NCBI GenBank assembly: GCA_029204225.1
Contig: CM055102.1
Coordinates: 30,539,632 to 30,603,631, forward strand
Origin: Diphasiastrum complanatum
Taxonomy: Eukaryota > Streptophyta > Lycopodiopsida > Lycopodiales > Lycopodiaceae
Reading direction: 5' to 3'
Length of the DNA: 64,000 bases
Of this stretch, positions 24,129-35,742 are shown one piece after another. The notes below the pieces were generated by a model that was not told where the DNA came from, searched no databases, and worked only from the letters and a program-made list of their open reading frames with translations. The translations under genes and the position numbers were made by a program. Each line of letters begins with the position of its first letter. Positions within the stretch are counted from its first letter, which is position 1.

Positions 24129-24371
24129 ATGGCAACCTCAATTGGAGTCATGTTGGAAGCCAATGATAGGCTTACCTCAAGTAACTATTCATTATGGAAA
24201 GTGAGGATGGAGTCACTTATTGAGATGAATGATGTTTTGGATATTGTTGTAGGTTTGGAGGAGAGACCAGCAACACAACAAGATCAATTGAGGTATGACA
24301 AGAGGGCCAAGAAGGCTCTACACATGATAAAGATGAATGTTACCAATGAACTTCTCAAGGAAGTTGGTAAG
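24129..24371 (+). pseudogene. gag N-terminal part of element A, interrupted by element B
   Basis: ATG 24129, MATSIGVMLEANDRLTSSNY, continuing through RYDKRAKKALHMIKMNVTNE to KEVGK at 24371. The frame is intact to the point where B is inserted, between the two GTAAG copies. It resumes at 30494 with the sequence encoding CTSSLEAW seen uninterrupted in element L. Confidence 0.9.
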
Positions 24372-25108
24372 TGTGAAGAATTGAAAAAGATTATCTATGT
24401 TAGATATAGGGGTCTTATGTTTTTTACATCAAGCATCTAGGTGTAGGATGTTGATAGGAATAAATTTGGCATAGATGGCAAATTATGCATTTCCACTTGT
24501 AATGCCACTATTGAGCCAAAATAGAGTAAGAGGCTAAACACTTGCTAATTAGAGTGTAGACAAGTGTAAAGTTTTTGTTTGATGAATTCCAAGAGGCCAA
24601 ATAGGATATAGAGGTGGAACCTTGTGAGGTCCAATAGGAAATTGAGGTGTGCTCGAATATAGTCCAATAGAATTAAGAGGTGCATAGATCAATGATCCAA
24701 TAGGATCAAGAGGTGACAAAATGTGGTCCAATCATAGTTAAGCATAGTGGTAGCTCGTGGACCTACTAGTATCATTGTACCCCTCATTTTGAAATCAATT
24801 GATTTGGTGATTTCATGGATTTTGTGAGTTATTGGATTTCTAGCTTTCTCTCTCTACCCGAGAGCTCTTGATGTATTTTCTCTCTCTACCCGAGGAGAGC
24901 AGCTTGTTTTTACTTAGATTATTTTTTGAATACTTCCCACATGTGTGAGTGAGAGTTGGAAGTGATTGAATGCATGTAGTAGTGTGTTTTTGCCATAGGA
25001 TTCAAGATTGATCTTGAATCTCAATCTAGTCTTGATCTTGGTGCATCTACACACCTTAGGAGATCACAAGTACATGTAGTGGACAGTCCACACGTGTGAA
25101 AATCAACA
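24372..25108 (+). repeat. 5' LTR of element B
   Basis: Starts TGTGAAGAATTG and ends AAATCAACA. It contains CACACGTGTG at 25089-25098 and a variant CACATGTGTG at 24938-24947, which is CACACGTGTG in the right LTR. Confidence 0.92.
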
Positions 25109-25121
25109 TGGTATCAGAGCC
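25109..25121 (+). other. primer binding site of element B
   Basis: TGGTATCAGAGCC abuts the LTR. The leader 25122-25863 has no gene; it is homologous to the leader of element C (50656-51384). Confidence 0.93.
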
Positions 25122-25863
25122 TACCTAAGGTTACCATGCATTTTGATCCATCTAAGTGAAAAATTTTCATCAATCTTGAGCTAGAAGTTGTCAAGGCCCA
25201 TTTTCCTAGCTATCTTGTTCAATCTTGGATCAAAAGAGATCAAAAGGACATTGATTGGGTCTGACCTGGTATTGTACGGAATCAGGTGCTCAGACACGTG
25301 TGAGGAACATCCAATTTCAGTTTGGAAGTTCTCTCTCATGTTTGATCCATTTATCTTGCTTGATAGCTTGTTTTGAAGCTATTTTTGTCTAGTTTCTGTT
25401 GCAATCAGTTTCATTCCATTTGGTTGAGCCAATCAAAAGTTATAACTTTTGAAGAGGGTTAGGTAGGGCACCTAGACCTGGGTGGACACATTTGGTTTGG
25501 TCAAGAGATTGCTTGGTTGATCCAAAATCACAGTTGTATGCTTGCCAATCTCATCTATATGTGATCTAGGCACTATTTTGAGATCTTAGCCATTTTGTTT
25601 CATGCAATATCATTGTATTTGAGTCAAATTTGATTTCTTAGTGTATTTCACACGTGCTAAGAGTGTTGGATTCTAACTTTGCCTATACTCCATCATTTGA
25701 TGTGAAATAGATCTTGTTTTAGAGAGATTTGTGTAGCTAGTGAGAATCAATTCACAAATTGTTGTAAGATCTTTCATAGGAGGAGATAGTACTCAATTAT
25801 TGGATCCTATTGAAAGTGTGTAACAACATTTATTGTTCATCATTTGAGTTTTCTTCACTTCAA

Positions 25864-28800
25864 ATGTCTTCAATGGGTTCATCCTTGTTGGAACCAAGTG
25901 AAAGATTGACCACTTCAAATTATTCAATTTGGAAAATGAGGATGGAGTCCATCTTGATCCTTCAAGACGTGATGGACATAGTTCTTGGCCTTGAAGAAGA
26001 ACCACAAGTTCTTCAAGAGGTTCAAAAATACAAAAAGAGAGCTAGGATAGCTCTCCACTACATTAAGATGAATGTCTCTAATGAGATATTGAGGGAGATA
26101 GGTACTTGTACAACAGCCAAAGAAGCTTGGGATTGTCTCAAGACTATCTATGAGGCTAAGAATACCTCTAGGCTTTTTGAGAGTAAAAGATATTCATAGA
26201 GAGCTTGCTTGTATTGGTGATTCCATCAATCAAAATGAGCTAGTTCAAGTCATTCTCAATGGCTTGATAAGTGAATTTGATAATCTTGTCCAATCCTATG
26301 CCATTAAGGAGGAGCTACCAAGTTTGGAGGCTCTCCAAAGTGTGCTAATTTCAGAAGAATCAAGACAAGAGTATAAGCTCTTGAGGATGGACAAGCTTTC
26401 TCTCACTCATAATGATGGCAAAGCTCTCTTTGCCAAGGATAAGCACAAAGAGAGGAGCAAGAACGAACATCAACAATCCTCAAGCAAGGACAAAGTCAAA
26501 TCCAAAAACAAAGATGAGGAGGAAGATGATTCCTCTAATGCTTCATCATCCAAGCTCAAGAAGAAGAAGAAGATCAAGTGCTTTTATTGTGGCAAGAAAG
26601 GTCATTATGCCACCAATTGCTTCAAAAAGAAGAATCAACTCAAGCAAGCCAATATTATCAATGAGAAGGAAGACACTATTGCAAGTGATGGAGAGGGATC
26701 TCTTATGGTCTCTAGTTTCTCATCTACTCCTTTCAAGAAGGACGGCCTATGGTATATTGATAGTGGAGCCTCTTCACATATGTGTAGCTCCAAGGACTCT
26801 TTCTCTTCTATTGCACCTTATGATGGAGTGAAGAAATCAATATACACTGCAGATAATTTTGAATGTCCTATTGAAGGCATAGGGAACATTCCCTTGAAGC
26901 TTGCATCCTCTAATGTTCTTTCTCTCTCTAGAGTTCTTTATGTACCTAAGCTTACCAAGAATCTTATTAGTGTTGGCCAATTGCTTGATAATGGCCTTGA
27001 TGTAAAATTCAATGTTGATACTTGTACTATCAAGAAGAATGATGAGATACTTGCATTAGGATCTAGATTTGGTGGCATCTATAAACTAGATCCAAATGAG
27101 TATGTGAATGTTTGTAATGTTGCTCTTGTGAACAAGCTCTCTATGGAAGAATTATGGCATAGGAGGTTGGGACATCCCAACTACAAATCCATGCTCTCTA
27201 TGATCAAAGAATCCAAAGCTATTGGCTTGCCAAAGTCATTCTCCAAGAAGATCAAGCCTTGTGAGGCTTGTGCTATTGCTAAATCTCACAAAAAGCCATT
27301 TACAAGATCTTCTATCAAAAGCAAGCATCCTTTGGAGTTAATCCACTCGGATGTGCATTTCTCATCAACTACAAGCAAGGGAGGAGCCACTTGTTTTGTT
27401 ACTTTCATTGATGATTACACAAGATTCACTTGGATATATCTTCTTGCTTCAAAATCTATGGTGTTTGATCATTTCCTTATTTTCAAAGCTTATGTAGAGA
27501 AGCAATTCTCATTCAAGATTAAAGCTCTTAGAAGTGATGGAGGTGGTGAATATATCTCCAATAAATTTCAAGATTTTTGTGAGCTTGAAGGCATTAAAAG
27601 AGAGTTTTCTTGTGCCTACTCTCCATCTCAAAATGGAGTGGCCGGAGAAAGAATAGATCTCTATGTGAATGTGCAAAATCTATGAGAATTGAGGCATCTT
27701 TGCCCAAAGATTTTTGGGGAGAAGCCATTAATTGTGCAAATTATCTTTGCAATAGGCTCCCACATATAGCTCTTGGAGGAAAGTCACCATATGAAATCTT
27801 ATTTTTGAAGAAGCCTAAGGTTGATCACCTTAGAGTTTTTGGATGCTTATGCTTTGTCCATATTCCCTTGGAAACAAGGAAGAAGGAAGATCCTAGTGCA
27901 TGCAAAGGGATCATGGTTGGATACTCATCCACCAAGAAGGCCTATAGAGTCTTTATACTCTCTACTTCTCAAGTTATTGAAAGTAGAGATGTTGTCTTTC
28001 ATGAAGATCAACACTCATCATTTGAAGAGGCCGAGATCAAGAAATCTATGGATGCATCATCAATTATTGATTTTGAAGACAATCATGATGTGATGGGGTC
28101 GAGATTTGAAGAAGACTCTCCTCGGATTTTTTCACCAAGAAGATCCATGAGAGATAGATCCGAGCCTAAGAGGCTCTCATATGTTGACAAAGGCAAACAA
28201 GTGGATCTTGATTCCACTAATTATGTTTTTTATGTCTCTCATGAAAAGCCAAAGAATGTACAAGAGGCACTCAATACCAAGGAGTGGTATGATGCCATGA
28301 AGCAAGAGTATGATGCATTGATCACCAACAATACTTGGGAGCTTGTGGATCCTCCTTCCAACAAGCATGTGATTGGTTGCAAGTGGGTATTTCGGATCAA
28401 GTTCAATCATGATGGCACCATCAACAAGCATAAAGCAAGATTATGTGCCAAAGGATTTGTTCAAATCCATGGTCTTGATTATGAGGAGACCTTTGCACCC
28501 GTTGCAAAGATGGTGACAATAAGAATTCTTATTTCTCTTGCTTGTTTTTTCAAGTGGAAGGTGTTTCAATTAGATGTATCCAATGCTTTTCTAAATGGTT
28601 ATCTTGAGGAGGAGATCTATATGGAACAACCTCAAGGATTCATCAAGGATGAGTCCAAAGTGTGTTTGCTCTTCAAAAGTCTTTATGGACTCAAACAAGC
28701 ACCAAGATCATGGTATTCAAGACTTAACTCTTTCCTTATCTCACTAGGATTTACTCTTAGTGACTATGATCCTTCCATGTATCTAAAGTTTGTTGATAGC

Positions 28801-29783
28801 AATATTGTCATTCTTCTAATTTATGTTGATGACATTATTCTTTGTGGAAGTTGTATGAAGCTAGTTGATGAAACCAAGCTAGCACTTGGATGTGAGTTTA
28901 AAATGCAAGATCTAGGAGAGATACATTACATCCTAGGCCTAGAAATTGATTTTTATGAAAATCATGTCTCTATATGCCAATCTAGATATGCTTACTCTAT
29001 GTTAAAAAAATTCCATATGAAAAATTCTAAGAGCATAGATACTCCAATGGAGCAAATTGTAAAAGATCCTAATAAAGGTGATGAAAGATCCTTTGAGGAT
29101 CCTTGATTTGGCTTACCATTACTAGGCTCGATCTTAGTTTTTGTGTGCACAAATTGAGTCAATTTATGCAAGAACCTAAGATCCATCATTGGAAGATGGC
29201 CAAGAGGATTTTAAGATATGTATCTTCATCTTGTGATTATGGTCTACTCTATAAAAGTGAAGATCTATCCATTATTGGCTACTCGGATTCGGACTTTGCA
29301 AGTGACAAAATGGATCGAAAGTCTATTAGTGCATACACTATCTTTTTTGGAGGCAATCTAATATCTTGGCTTTCCAAAAAGCAAGATACTATATCTCTCT
29401 CTTCATGTGAGACCGAGTACAAAGCACTCACTACAACTACCAAAGAAGTGCTTTGGATCAAGAGGTTATTAATGGAACTAAAGTGCATCAAGGAGGATGA
29501 TCTACCAATGATCAAGTGTGATAACATCTCGGCCCAAGCTCTTGCCAATAATCTCATATTTCATGCAAGAAGCAAGCACATAGAAGTGGCACACCATTTT
29601 GTGAGAGAAAAGCTTATTGGAAGAGAAATCTATTTGGAGCATGTCAACTCGACCTCTTGTATTGCCGATCTACTCACCAAGCCAAGAGCAAAAGTGCTTT
29701 CATCAAGCATAGATCTAATCTTGGAGTTATATCAAGATCAATGCTCAAATCTTCAAAGAATTGAAAAAGATTATCTATGTTAG
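25864..29783 (+). pseudogene. copia gag-pol of element B
   Basis: Start ATG 25864 (MSSMGSSLLEPSERLTTSNY). Gag is followed by a deletion near 26175 that shifts frame. Then: zinc knuckle CFYCGKKGHYATNC (26580), protease WYIDSGASSHM (26750), pre-integrase LWHRRLGHPNYKSM (27150), and integrase with HSDVHFSS, FIDDYTRFTW and D35E (RSDGGGEY ... NGVA, the Glu codon hit by a one-base loss near 27650). Reverse transcriptase follows, with [15 protein letters not shown] (28570-28615), [12 protein letters not shown] (28680) and YVDDIIL (28820). A deletion near 29100 precedes RNase H (YSDSDFASDKMDRKS, SKHIEVAHHFVREK). A last shift near 29690 alters the C-terminus. It is close to element C and non-functional as it stands. 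Confidence 0.93.
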
Positions 29784-30488
29784 ATATAGGGGTCTTATGT
29801 TTTTTACATCAAGCATCTAGGTGTAGGATGTTGATAGGAATAAATTTGGCATAGATGGCAAATTATGCATTTCCACTTGTAATGCCACTATTGAGCCAAA
29901 ATAGAGTAAGAGGCTAAACACTTGCTAATTAGAGTGTAGACAAGTGTAAAGTTTTTGTTTGATGAATTCCAAGAGGTCCAATAGGATATAGAGGTGGAAC
30001 CTTGTGAAGTCCAATAGGAAATTGAGGTGTGCTTAAATATAGTCCAATAGAATTAAGAGGTGCATAGATCAATGATCCAATAGGATCAAGAGGTGACAAA
30101 ATGTGGTCCAATCATAGTTAAGCATAGTGGTAGCTCGTGGACCTACTAGTATCATTGTACTCCTCATTTTGAAATCAATTGATTTGGTGATTTCATGGAT
30201 TTTGTGAGTTATTGGATTTCTAGCTTTCTCTCTCTACCCGAGAGCGCTTGATGCATTTTCTCTCTCTACCCGAGGAGAGCAGCTTGTTTTTACTTAGATT
30301 ATTTTTTGAATACTTCTCACACGTGTGAGTGAGAGTTGGAAGTGATTGAATGCATGTAGTAGTGTGTTTTTGCCATAGGATTCAAGATTGATCTTGAATC
30401 TCAATCTAGACTTGATCTTGGTGCATCTACACACCTTAGGAGATCACAAGTACATGTAGTGGATAGTCCACACGTGTGAAAATCAACA
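29753..30488 (+). repeat. 3' LTR of element B
   Basis: Matches the left LTR from its CAAAGAATTG. The expected polypurine tract and TG start are replaced by the tail of pol (AATCTTCAAAG), so a small deletion removed the junction. It contains CACACGTGTG at 30318-30327 and 30469-30478. Confidence 0.9.
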
Positions 30489-30493
30489 GTAAG

Positions 30494-30840
30494 TGCACAT
30501 CATCTTTGGAAGCTTGGAATTCATAAAAGAAGCTTTATGAATCCAAGTCTACTTCTAGAGTGTTGACTCTAAGAAGGCAAATCTTTTCTTGTTTGCAAAA
30601 GTTTCTCTCTCTACAAATAGGAATGTTCATTTGGAGGATGTCTTGTTTATTCCATCTATTACCAAGAATTTGCTTAGTGTGAGTCAAATGCTAAGTAAGG
30701 GCCTCAAGGTGGAGTTTGATGGAGATGCTTGTTTGATCAAAAGGAAGGATGTCTTGATTGGAAAAGGTAAAAGACAAGGGAAGTTGTTCAAACTTGATGC
30801 TTGTGTTATTGCTAACCAAGTTGGATGTGTTGCAAGGGAG
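30494..30840 (+). pseudogene. element A gag remnant fused to post-protease region
   Basis: Resumes gag with CTSSLEAW, then decays. Near 30588 it switches to sequence normally found after the protease (STNRNVHLEDVLFIPSITKN, LLSVSQMLSKGLKVEFDG, GKGKRQGKLFKLD). The zinc knuckle and protease are therefore deleted. A TAA follows at 30841-30843, in frame with the integrase downstream. Confidence 0.85.
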
Positions 30841-32034
30841 TAAATTTCTATTCAAGAGGTTTGGCACAAAAAGATGGGACACCTCAACTTCAAGTCATTG
30901 GAGGTAATGGCAAGGAAGAATGTTGTGATTGGTCTTCCAAGTTCCTTAAGTAATGACAAGCATGTTTGTGAGTCTTGTGCTTTGTCTAAGTCACATAGAC
31001 TACCTTATACTAGATCTATTTCTAGATCTACAAAGCCTTTTCAACTTGTACATTCGGATATTCATGGATTCACTACAATTAGCAATAGTGGAACTAAGAT
31101 GTATGTAACATTCATTGATGATTTTAGTAGATTTTTTTGGATCTATCTACTAAAGAGCAAAGATGAAGTGTATGATATCTTTGTCAAGTTCAATAATACA
31201 AGGGAGAACCAATTCTCCACAAAGATCAAGTGCTTGAGAGGTGACAATGGTGGTGAGTACATATCTAACAAGTTCAAGGCCTTTTGTGATGAGCATGGGA
31301 TCAAGAGGGAGTATACAACATCAAAGACCCCACAACAAAATGGAGTGGCTGAAAGGAAGAATAGAACTTTATGTGAAAGTGCTAAAGCTATGAGTTTAAG
31401 TGCTAATCTTGACAAACCATTTTGGGATCAAGCTTTGTTGTGTGCCAATTTCTTGTGCAATAGGTGGCCGAGTGCTATTTTGGATGGAAGGACACCTTTT
31501 GAGATGCTATTCAAGAGGAGGCCGAGTGTCAACTTTCTAAGAACCTTTGGATGCACATGCTATGTCAACATTACTCTTGATTATAGGACCAAGGAGGATC
31601 CATCTTCAAGAAGATATATTTTTGTTGGATATAGTGAGGTGAGTAAAGCCTACAAGGTTTACATTCCTTCTACTAACAAAGTGATTGTTGCTAGAGATGT
31701 CATTTTTTATGAGGGAAACATTCCAAAGGTGTCTTCAAGCATGATTGATGGTAAAGTAGATGGATCTAACATTCTTGATGTTGATGAGAAGGATCCTACT
31801 TTGGATGGTGGTGATAATGGACCTTCATCAAGTCAAAAGCCAAGGAGAACATCAAGAGAAAGACAAGTACCTTCAAGGCTCACATATGATCGAAAGGGTA
31901 AGCAAGTAGTTTCTAGAAATTATGTTGCTTTCCTAACCTCTTTGGATGAGCCTACAAGTGTAGAACAAGCAAGGAAAGAAGAGGAGTGGATCCAAGCAAT
32001 GGATCTTGAGTATCGATCTCTTATAAAGAATTGA
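30841..32034 (+). pseudogene. copia integrase of element A
   Basis: One uninterrupted frame: EVWHKKMGHLNFKSLEVM (pre-integrase), HHCC-type CESCALSKSHRLP, catalytic Asp in HSDIHG, FIDDFSRFFWIYLLKSKD, Asp in LRGDNGGEY and Glu exactly 36 residues later in NGVAERKN (D35E spacing). Then come FEMLFKRRPSVNFLRTFGC, FVGYSEVSKAYKVYIPS, a Ser-rich linker and the beginning of the reverse transcriptase region (EEEWIQAMDLEYRSLIKN). A TGA at 32032-32034 stands where related proteins read NTW. The catalytic domain looks intact. It would insert cDNA into the genome. Confidence 0.92.
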
Positions 32035-33120
32035 ACATCTTTTGGAAAATCTTCTTGTGTACATGGAGCTATGCAAGTGGATGGATGTTATCTTGCTGTA
32101 AAATCAAGTAACGGATCTGGAAAACAAATTTTGTTCAATGACTTTGATGGTCAAGTTGAAGATCAGGAGGTTGATCTCAAAGCGCTTCAACTAGTCAAAC
32201 GGGAAGTTAGCAATTTGGAGCTAGTCAAGAGCATCAAAGGAGAATTAATTGGAAAAGTTGTTATGGATCTATTTTTGCAGCATATTGAAGACTCAAGTAA
32301 GGTCAAAGGAGCAGCAAGAAAGTGTTGTTCAAGTTTACTTTACTTGTTCTATCTCATGTTTGAGCAATTTCATGTGGATGTGTGCAAATTGTCAAGATAT
32401 GGTCAAACTAGCTACATTGGTGAGCATTGTTTTGATGCTGGATTTGTACTGGCATTCTTGGCTGATTTTGCTGATGGAAATGAAGTTATTGGAGGTTCAT
32501 TATATCACTCATCCATGGCTAAGTTCTCAAGTGTTGAGCTACTTGGTGTCAATACTTGGAGATTGTCAATTTTTGGTGAATTCATGGTCATTTTCTTTTG
32601 TCAAGTAGATCTTGAAGATGGACTAGTGCAAACTACTTGGTTTATGGAGTCATGTGGCGCTAGATTTGCATCATTTATGTACTCACCTACTCATGGATTT
32701 CCAAGGTTTGATGGTTTCTTCTGGCAAGATGAAAATGGAGGCTCATTCATGGAGTATCATGATGGATACAAGGCAACAAAGGACAAAGGAGGAAGAGACA
32801 TGCAAGCAAAAGTTGATCACTCACATTTATTGTCTGTTTGCTGTATTTTTCCAGAGAGTTCAGAGTTGGAAGCATGGTGGAATCATTTCATTTACATTCT
32901 ATTTGATTCTTCATGTTCTAGTCACATTTTTACATGTAAAATTGATGTAAGAAATAGTGAAGCATCCCAAGTGGACACTATTCTCTATATCAATTATGGT
33001 TGTTTCTATTTTGAGCATTACATGATCATTGAAAGGAGATCTATTCTTAGGAAGAAGATCATTCTTATGATGGATTAAAGTTCTATTGGCAAAAACTATG
33101 CTAGGAGCATTGGAAGCTAG
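32035..33120 (+). CDS. unrecognised cargo frame replacing the reverse transcriptase of element A
   Basis: Sequence between the integrase and RNase H of A, where reverse transcriptase belongs. It keeps the same reading frame as both neighbours. It is open for 348 codons from 32035 to a TAA at 33076-33078 (ATG at 32071 gives 335 residues), with one further stop at 33118-33120. No reverse transcriptase motif (FLNGYL, LKQAP, YVDD) is present. The product has an acidic N-terminal third (DQEVDLKALQLVKREVSNLE), aromatic and Cys-rich middle segments, and a basic C-terminus (ERRSILRKKI). I do not recognise it. It could be a captured cellular transcript or internal sequence of a non-autonomous element. 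Confidence 0.45.
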
Positions 33121-33693
33121 GAAAGCGATTTTTTGAGGTACATCATTGGAACTCGAGATTTTGGCATATTGTATGAGGGATCATCACCTAATCTTTTTGG
33201 ATTTTCAGATTCGGACTGTGCTGGAGATATAATAAATAGGAAATCCATTAGTTCTTATTGTATTTTCATAGGTGATGGAGCTATATCATGGATGTCAAAG
33301 AAACAAACCACTATCTCATTGTCATCTAGTGAGGCCGAGTACAAAGCTTTTACACATTGCACAAAGGAGATGGTATGGATCAAGAGGGTGATCAAGGATC
33401 TTCACTTGCTGGATTTTTCAGAGTGCCCAATCATCTTTTGTGACAATCAATCAGCCCAAACAAGGGCATCCAATCCTATCTTTCATGCTAGGAGCAAGCA
33501 TATTGAGATACAATATCATTTTGTGAGGAAGTGAGTCATTGCAAAGGAAGTGGAGCTTCAACATGTGTCTTCAAGGGAATGTGTAGCTGATATCTTCACC
33601 AAAGCATTGGGAAAAGACTTGTTCATGAAGCTTAGGACTTCACTTGGAGTATTATCAAAGTCTATGCTAAAACTAGTTGAAGAGGGAGTGTGA
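33121..33693 (+). pseudogene. RNase H and C-terminus of element A pol
   Basis: RYIIGTRDFGILYEGSSPN, FGFSDSDCAGDIINRKS, SWMSKKQTTISLSSSEAEY and SKHIEIQYHFVRK mark copia RNase H. A TGA at 33532-33534 interrupts it, after which VIAKEVELQHVSS and ADIFTKALGKDLF continue in frame. The C-terminus ends at a TGA formed by the first bases of the LTR. The polypurine tract GAAGAGGGAG is at 33679-33688. Confidence 0.9.
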
Positions 33694-34338
33694 AAGATTC
33701 AACTAGTTTCATCACATTTGCAATATTTTCATATTTGGCATATTGAGGCCAAAACTTGTTTTAGACTTAGAGGTTGACTTTTCAAAGTTCATTAGTCTAA
33801 ATTTCATTTGAATAGACACTTTTTTGAAAGTGTGGAAAAAATAGAATGCGAGTTTGGGTAGATTCAATTTGAATAAGTTGGGTACATTGAATCTAGGCCC
33901 AAAATTGGTAGGGTTAGCATTTTGGTGAGAAAGCCAAGTAGCCAAATAGGGTTTGGACCTGCTATAAAAGGATCTAACTCATGGAGAGAGTCATCTTCTC
34001 TCTTCTCTATCTCATTTCATGCTTATACATGGTTCTCTTGGGTTCTACTATCCATTGGTGCACTATCTTGGTGATTGCTTGCAATTCTATGTGTAGAATG
34101 ATCTATATTTGTTATTTTTGGATCCACACGTGTGAAATACAGTAGCTTGCTGGTTTTGTACGGACAGCAACAGTACATAATCATTTCATTCAAGTTTGAT
34201 CAAGTTCTATTAGTGTTTGCATCTCAAATTGTGTGTAGATGCTAATTTTTCTACATTGGTGAAATTGGTAGTGTATTTCTCTTTCTAACCAAAGATCATT
34301 CAAGTAGATTGGATCTTAAAGATCTGAAATCTTTCACA
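33689..34338 (+). repeat. 3' LTR of element A
   Basis: TGTGAAAGATTC to AATCTTTCACA, followed by target duplication AAGAA at 34339-34343. It contains an exact CACACGTGTG at 34125-34134. Confidence 0.93.
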
Positions 34339-34343
34339 AAGAA

Positions 34344-34890
34344 CATAAGAAAGTGCAATATTTTTGGCACATGTGAAATGCTTCAAAAGAAAACACTATT
34401 GACACTCAGAAGGCTCAAAGGGTGTTCAAATACTTCAAACTCAGTCTTGATCTATAGTTTCTTGTGTTGGATGCTCAAAACAATGGATTCAGAACAAAGT
34501 ATAATTGAATCAAATCAAAATGTTGTCACTCGGATTTTGGACCTATCCCTATCCTCTTTAAGAGCTTATAACTCTTGCTAGACACATCAGATTGATTTGG
34601 TTTCAATTTCTATGAAAAGTCAGATCAAATGCTTTCAATCAAGCTATAACACTGCTATCTTTGGATCGATAAGTAAGGAGAACAAAGGGACTAAAAAACT
34701 CTGATTTTCACACGTGCGAAATTCCAGAATTCCGTACTTCCTCAATTCAGGTCTAAAAATTCAGTTCAAGTCCGATTTGATCCAAATAAACTTCAGAGAG
34801 AGTTAGAAAAAAATGCAAAACTGCTTTTTGTTCGATTTAGCTCTCAATTTCTTGTACAATCAGAGTTGTTAGCATGCAAAGCTTAATGTG
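34344..34890 (-). other. leader of element D
   Basis: Read leftwards from the primer site it resembles the leaders of B and C (GTACGGAATTC, a CACACGTGCG variant at 34709-34718, GGCACATGTG). At about 34344-34360 it joins directly to SYVLFIP of pol. Gag, zinc knuckle and protease core of D are therefore deleted. No gene is seen. Confidence 0.65.
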
Positions 34891-34902
34891 GCTTTGATAC
34901 CA
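34891..34902 (-). other. primer binding site of element D
   Basis: GCTTTGATACCA is the complement of TGGTATCAAAGC, one substitution from the standard Met site, abutting the LTR at 34903. Confidence 0.85.
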
Positions 34903-35126
34903 TGACAAAATTTCCAGAATTCACACGTGTGGGGAATGTCCACAAGAGTGACTGATCTTAATTAAGCTTTGTAATTGGCACTATAACATGATTCTAGATT
35001 GATCAACAAAATCTAGTTCAGAAGAAATGGCTAATCCACAATCTAGCATGCTAATCAACAGAATATAATAGCAATGATCAAATAATGAAAAAATACAAGA
35101 TTTCAATGTATGAGCATTAGCCTCAA

Positions 35127-35208
<82 letters not shown>

Positions 35209-35742
35209 AGAGAGGTAACAAGCAATATTTATTTAGATCCAAAATAACATGAGATAGCTACAAAACTTTGGTTCTTCATCATAGATTGTGTGGAGAGCTA
35301 CACATATTTATGGAGATTGAGGTAGCTCCAGGTAGAACCATATCTATCCATTCCAAAATGACATCTAGAGTCTATGTGACATTTGTCACTTGTCATGCAT
35401 GAAATTCTACCAACTTTTTACAAGTGTACTAGTTCTGAATAGAAATGTCCAAATCATCATGCATGTGTCCAATAAACTTTGTGCATGCCTTGCATGTCAC
35501 TATGGATCACTTACAATTAATGCATGTGAGTTGCCACGATTTTCTACAAGCATAATCATGCTAATTCTATGTCTACAAACTATATGCAAGTTGCATTTAT
35601 CAAACTAGACAATACATAACCATGTAGCTCGAGTTCTATGTAGGCCAAACTTGGAATTTTGCATTAATGAGCTACATACTTGCATGGTACAACATTTGTA
35701 GCAAGCCAAGAAATCAATATGGATTGTTTTTCAATTTTAACA
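34903..35742 (-). repeat. 5' LTR of element D with expanded GA tract
   Basis: Homologous to 19252-20042 throughout. The GA run here is 77 bp (35130-35206) against 24 bp in the other copy. CACACGTGTG lies at 34922-34931. Confidence 0.92.

Larger units (their letters stand above)
24372..30488 (+). mobile_element. copia element B (plus), youngest of the nest
   Basis: LTRs 24372-25108 and about 29753-30488 are flanked by GTAAG (24367-24371 and 30489-30493). By eye about a dozen differences between LTRs over 737 bp, the lowest divergence in the nest. Structure: LTR, primer site, leader, gag, protease, integrase, reverse transcriptase, RNase H, LTR. The polypurine tract and first bases of the right LTR are lost. 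Confidence 0.93.
22878..34338 (+). mobile_element. copia element A (plus), non-autonomous, carrying element B
   Basis: LTRs 22878-23528 and 33689-34338 are flanked by AAGAA on both sides. Order: LTR, primer site 23529, leader, gag start 24129, insertion of B (24372-30488), gag/pre-integrase remnant, full integrase, about 1.1 kb of unrelated sequence in place of reverse transcriptase, RNase H, polypurine tract 33679-33688, LTR. Without B it is about 5.3 kb. With no protease, zinc knuckle or reverse transcriptase it would need help in trans. Confidence 0.92.
19252..35742 (-). mobile_element. copia element D (minus), interrupted by elements A and B
   Basis: Bounded by two LTRs in minus orientation, 19252-20042 and 34903-35742. 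The flanks are GATCA (19247-19251) and GACCA (35743-35747), a 5-bp target duplication with one mismatch. The insertion splits the integrase of element E. Internally D has leader, no gag, and pol. A is inserted in the remaining pol at 22877/34339. Without A the element is about 5.0 kb. Confidence 0.88.

Noticed and set aside
32071-33078. Calling the cargo an envelope-like gene
   Set aside because: Envelope-like frames in plant copia elements lie 3' of RNase H. This one is between integrase and RNase H and shows no clear signal peptide or paired transmembrane segments.
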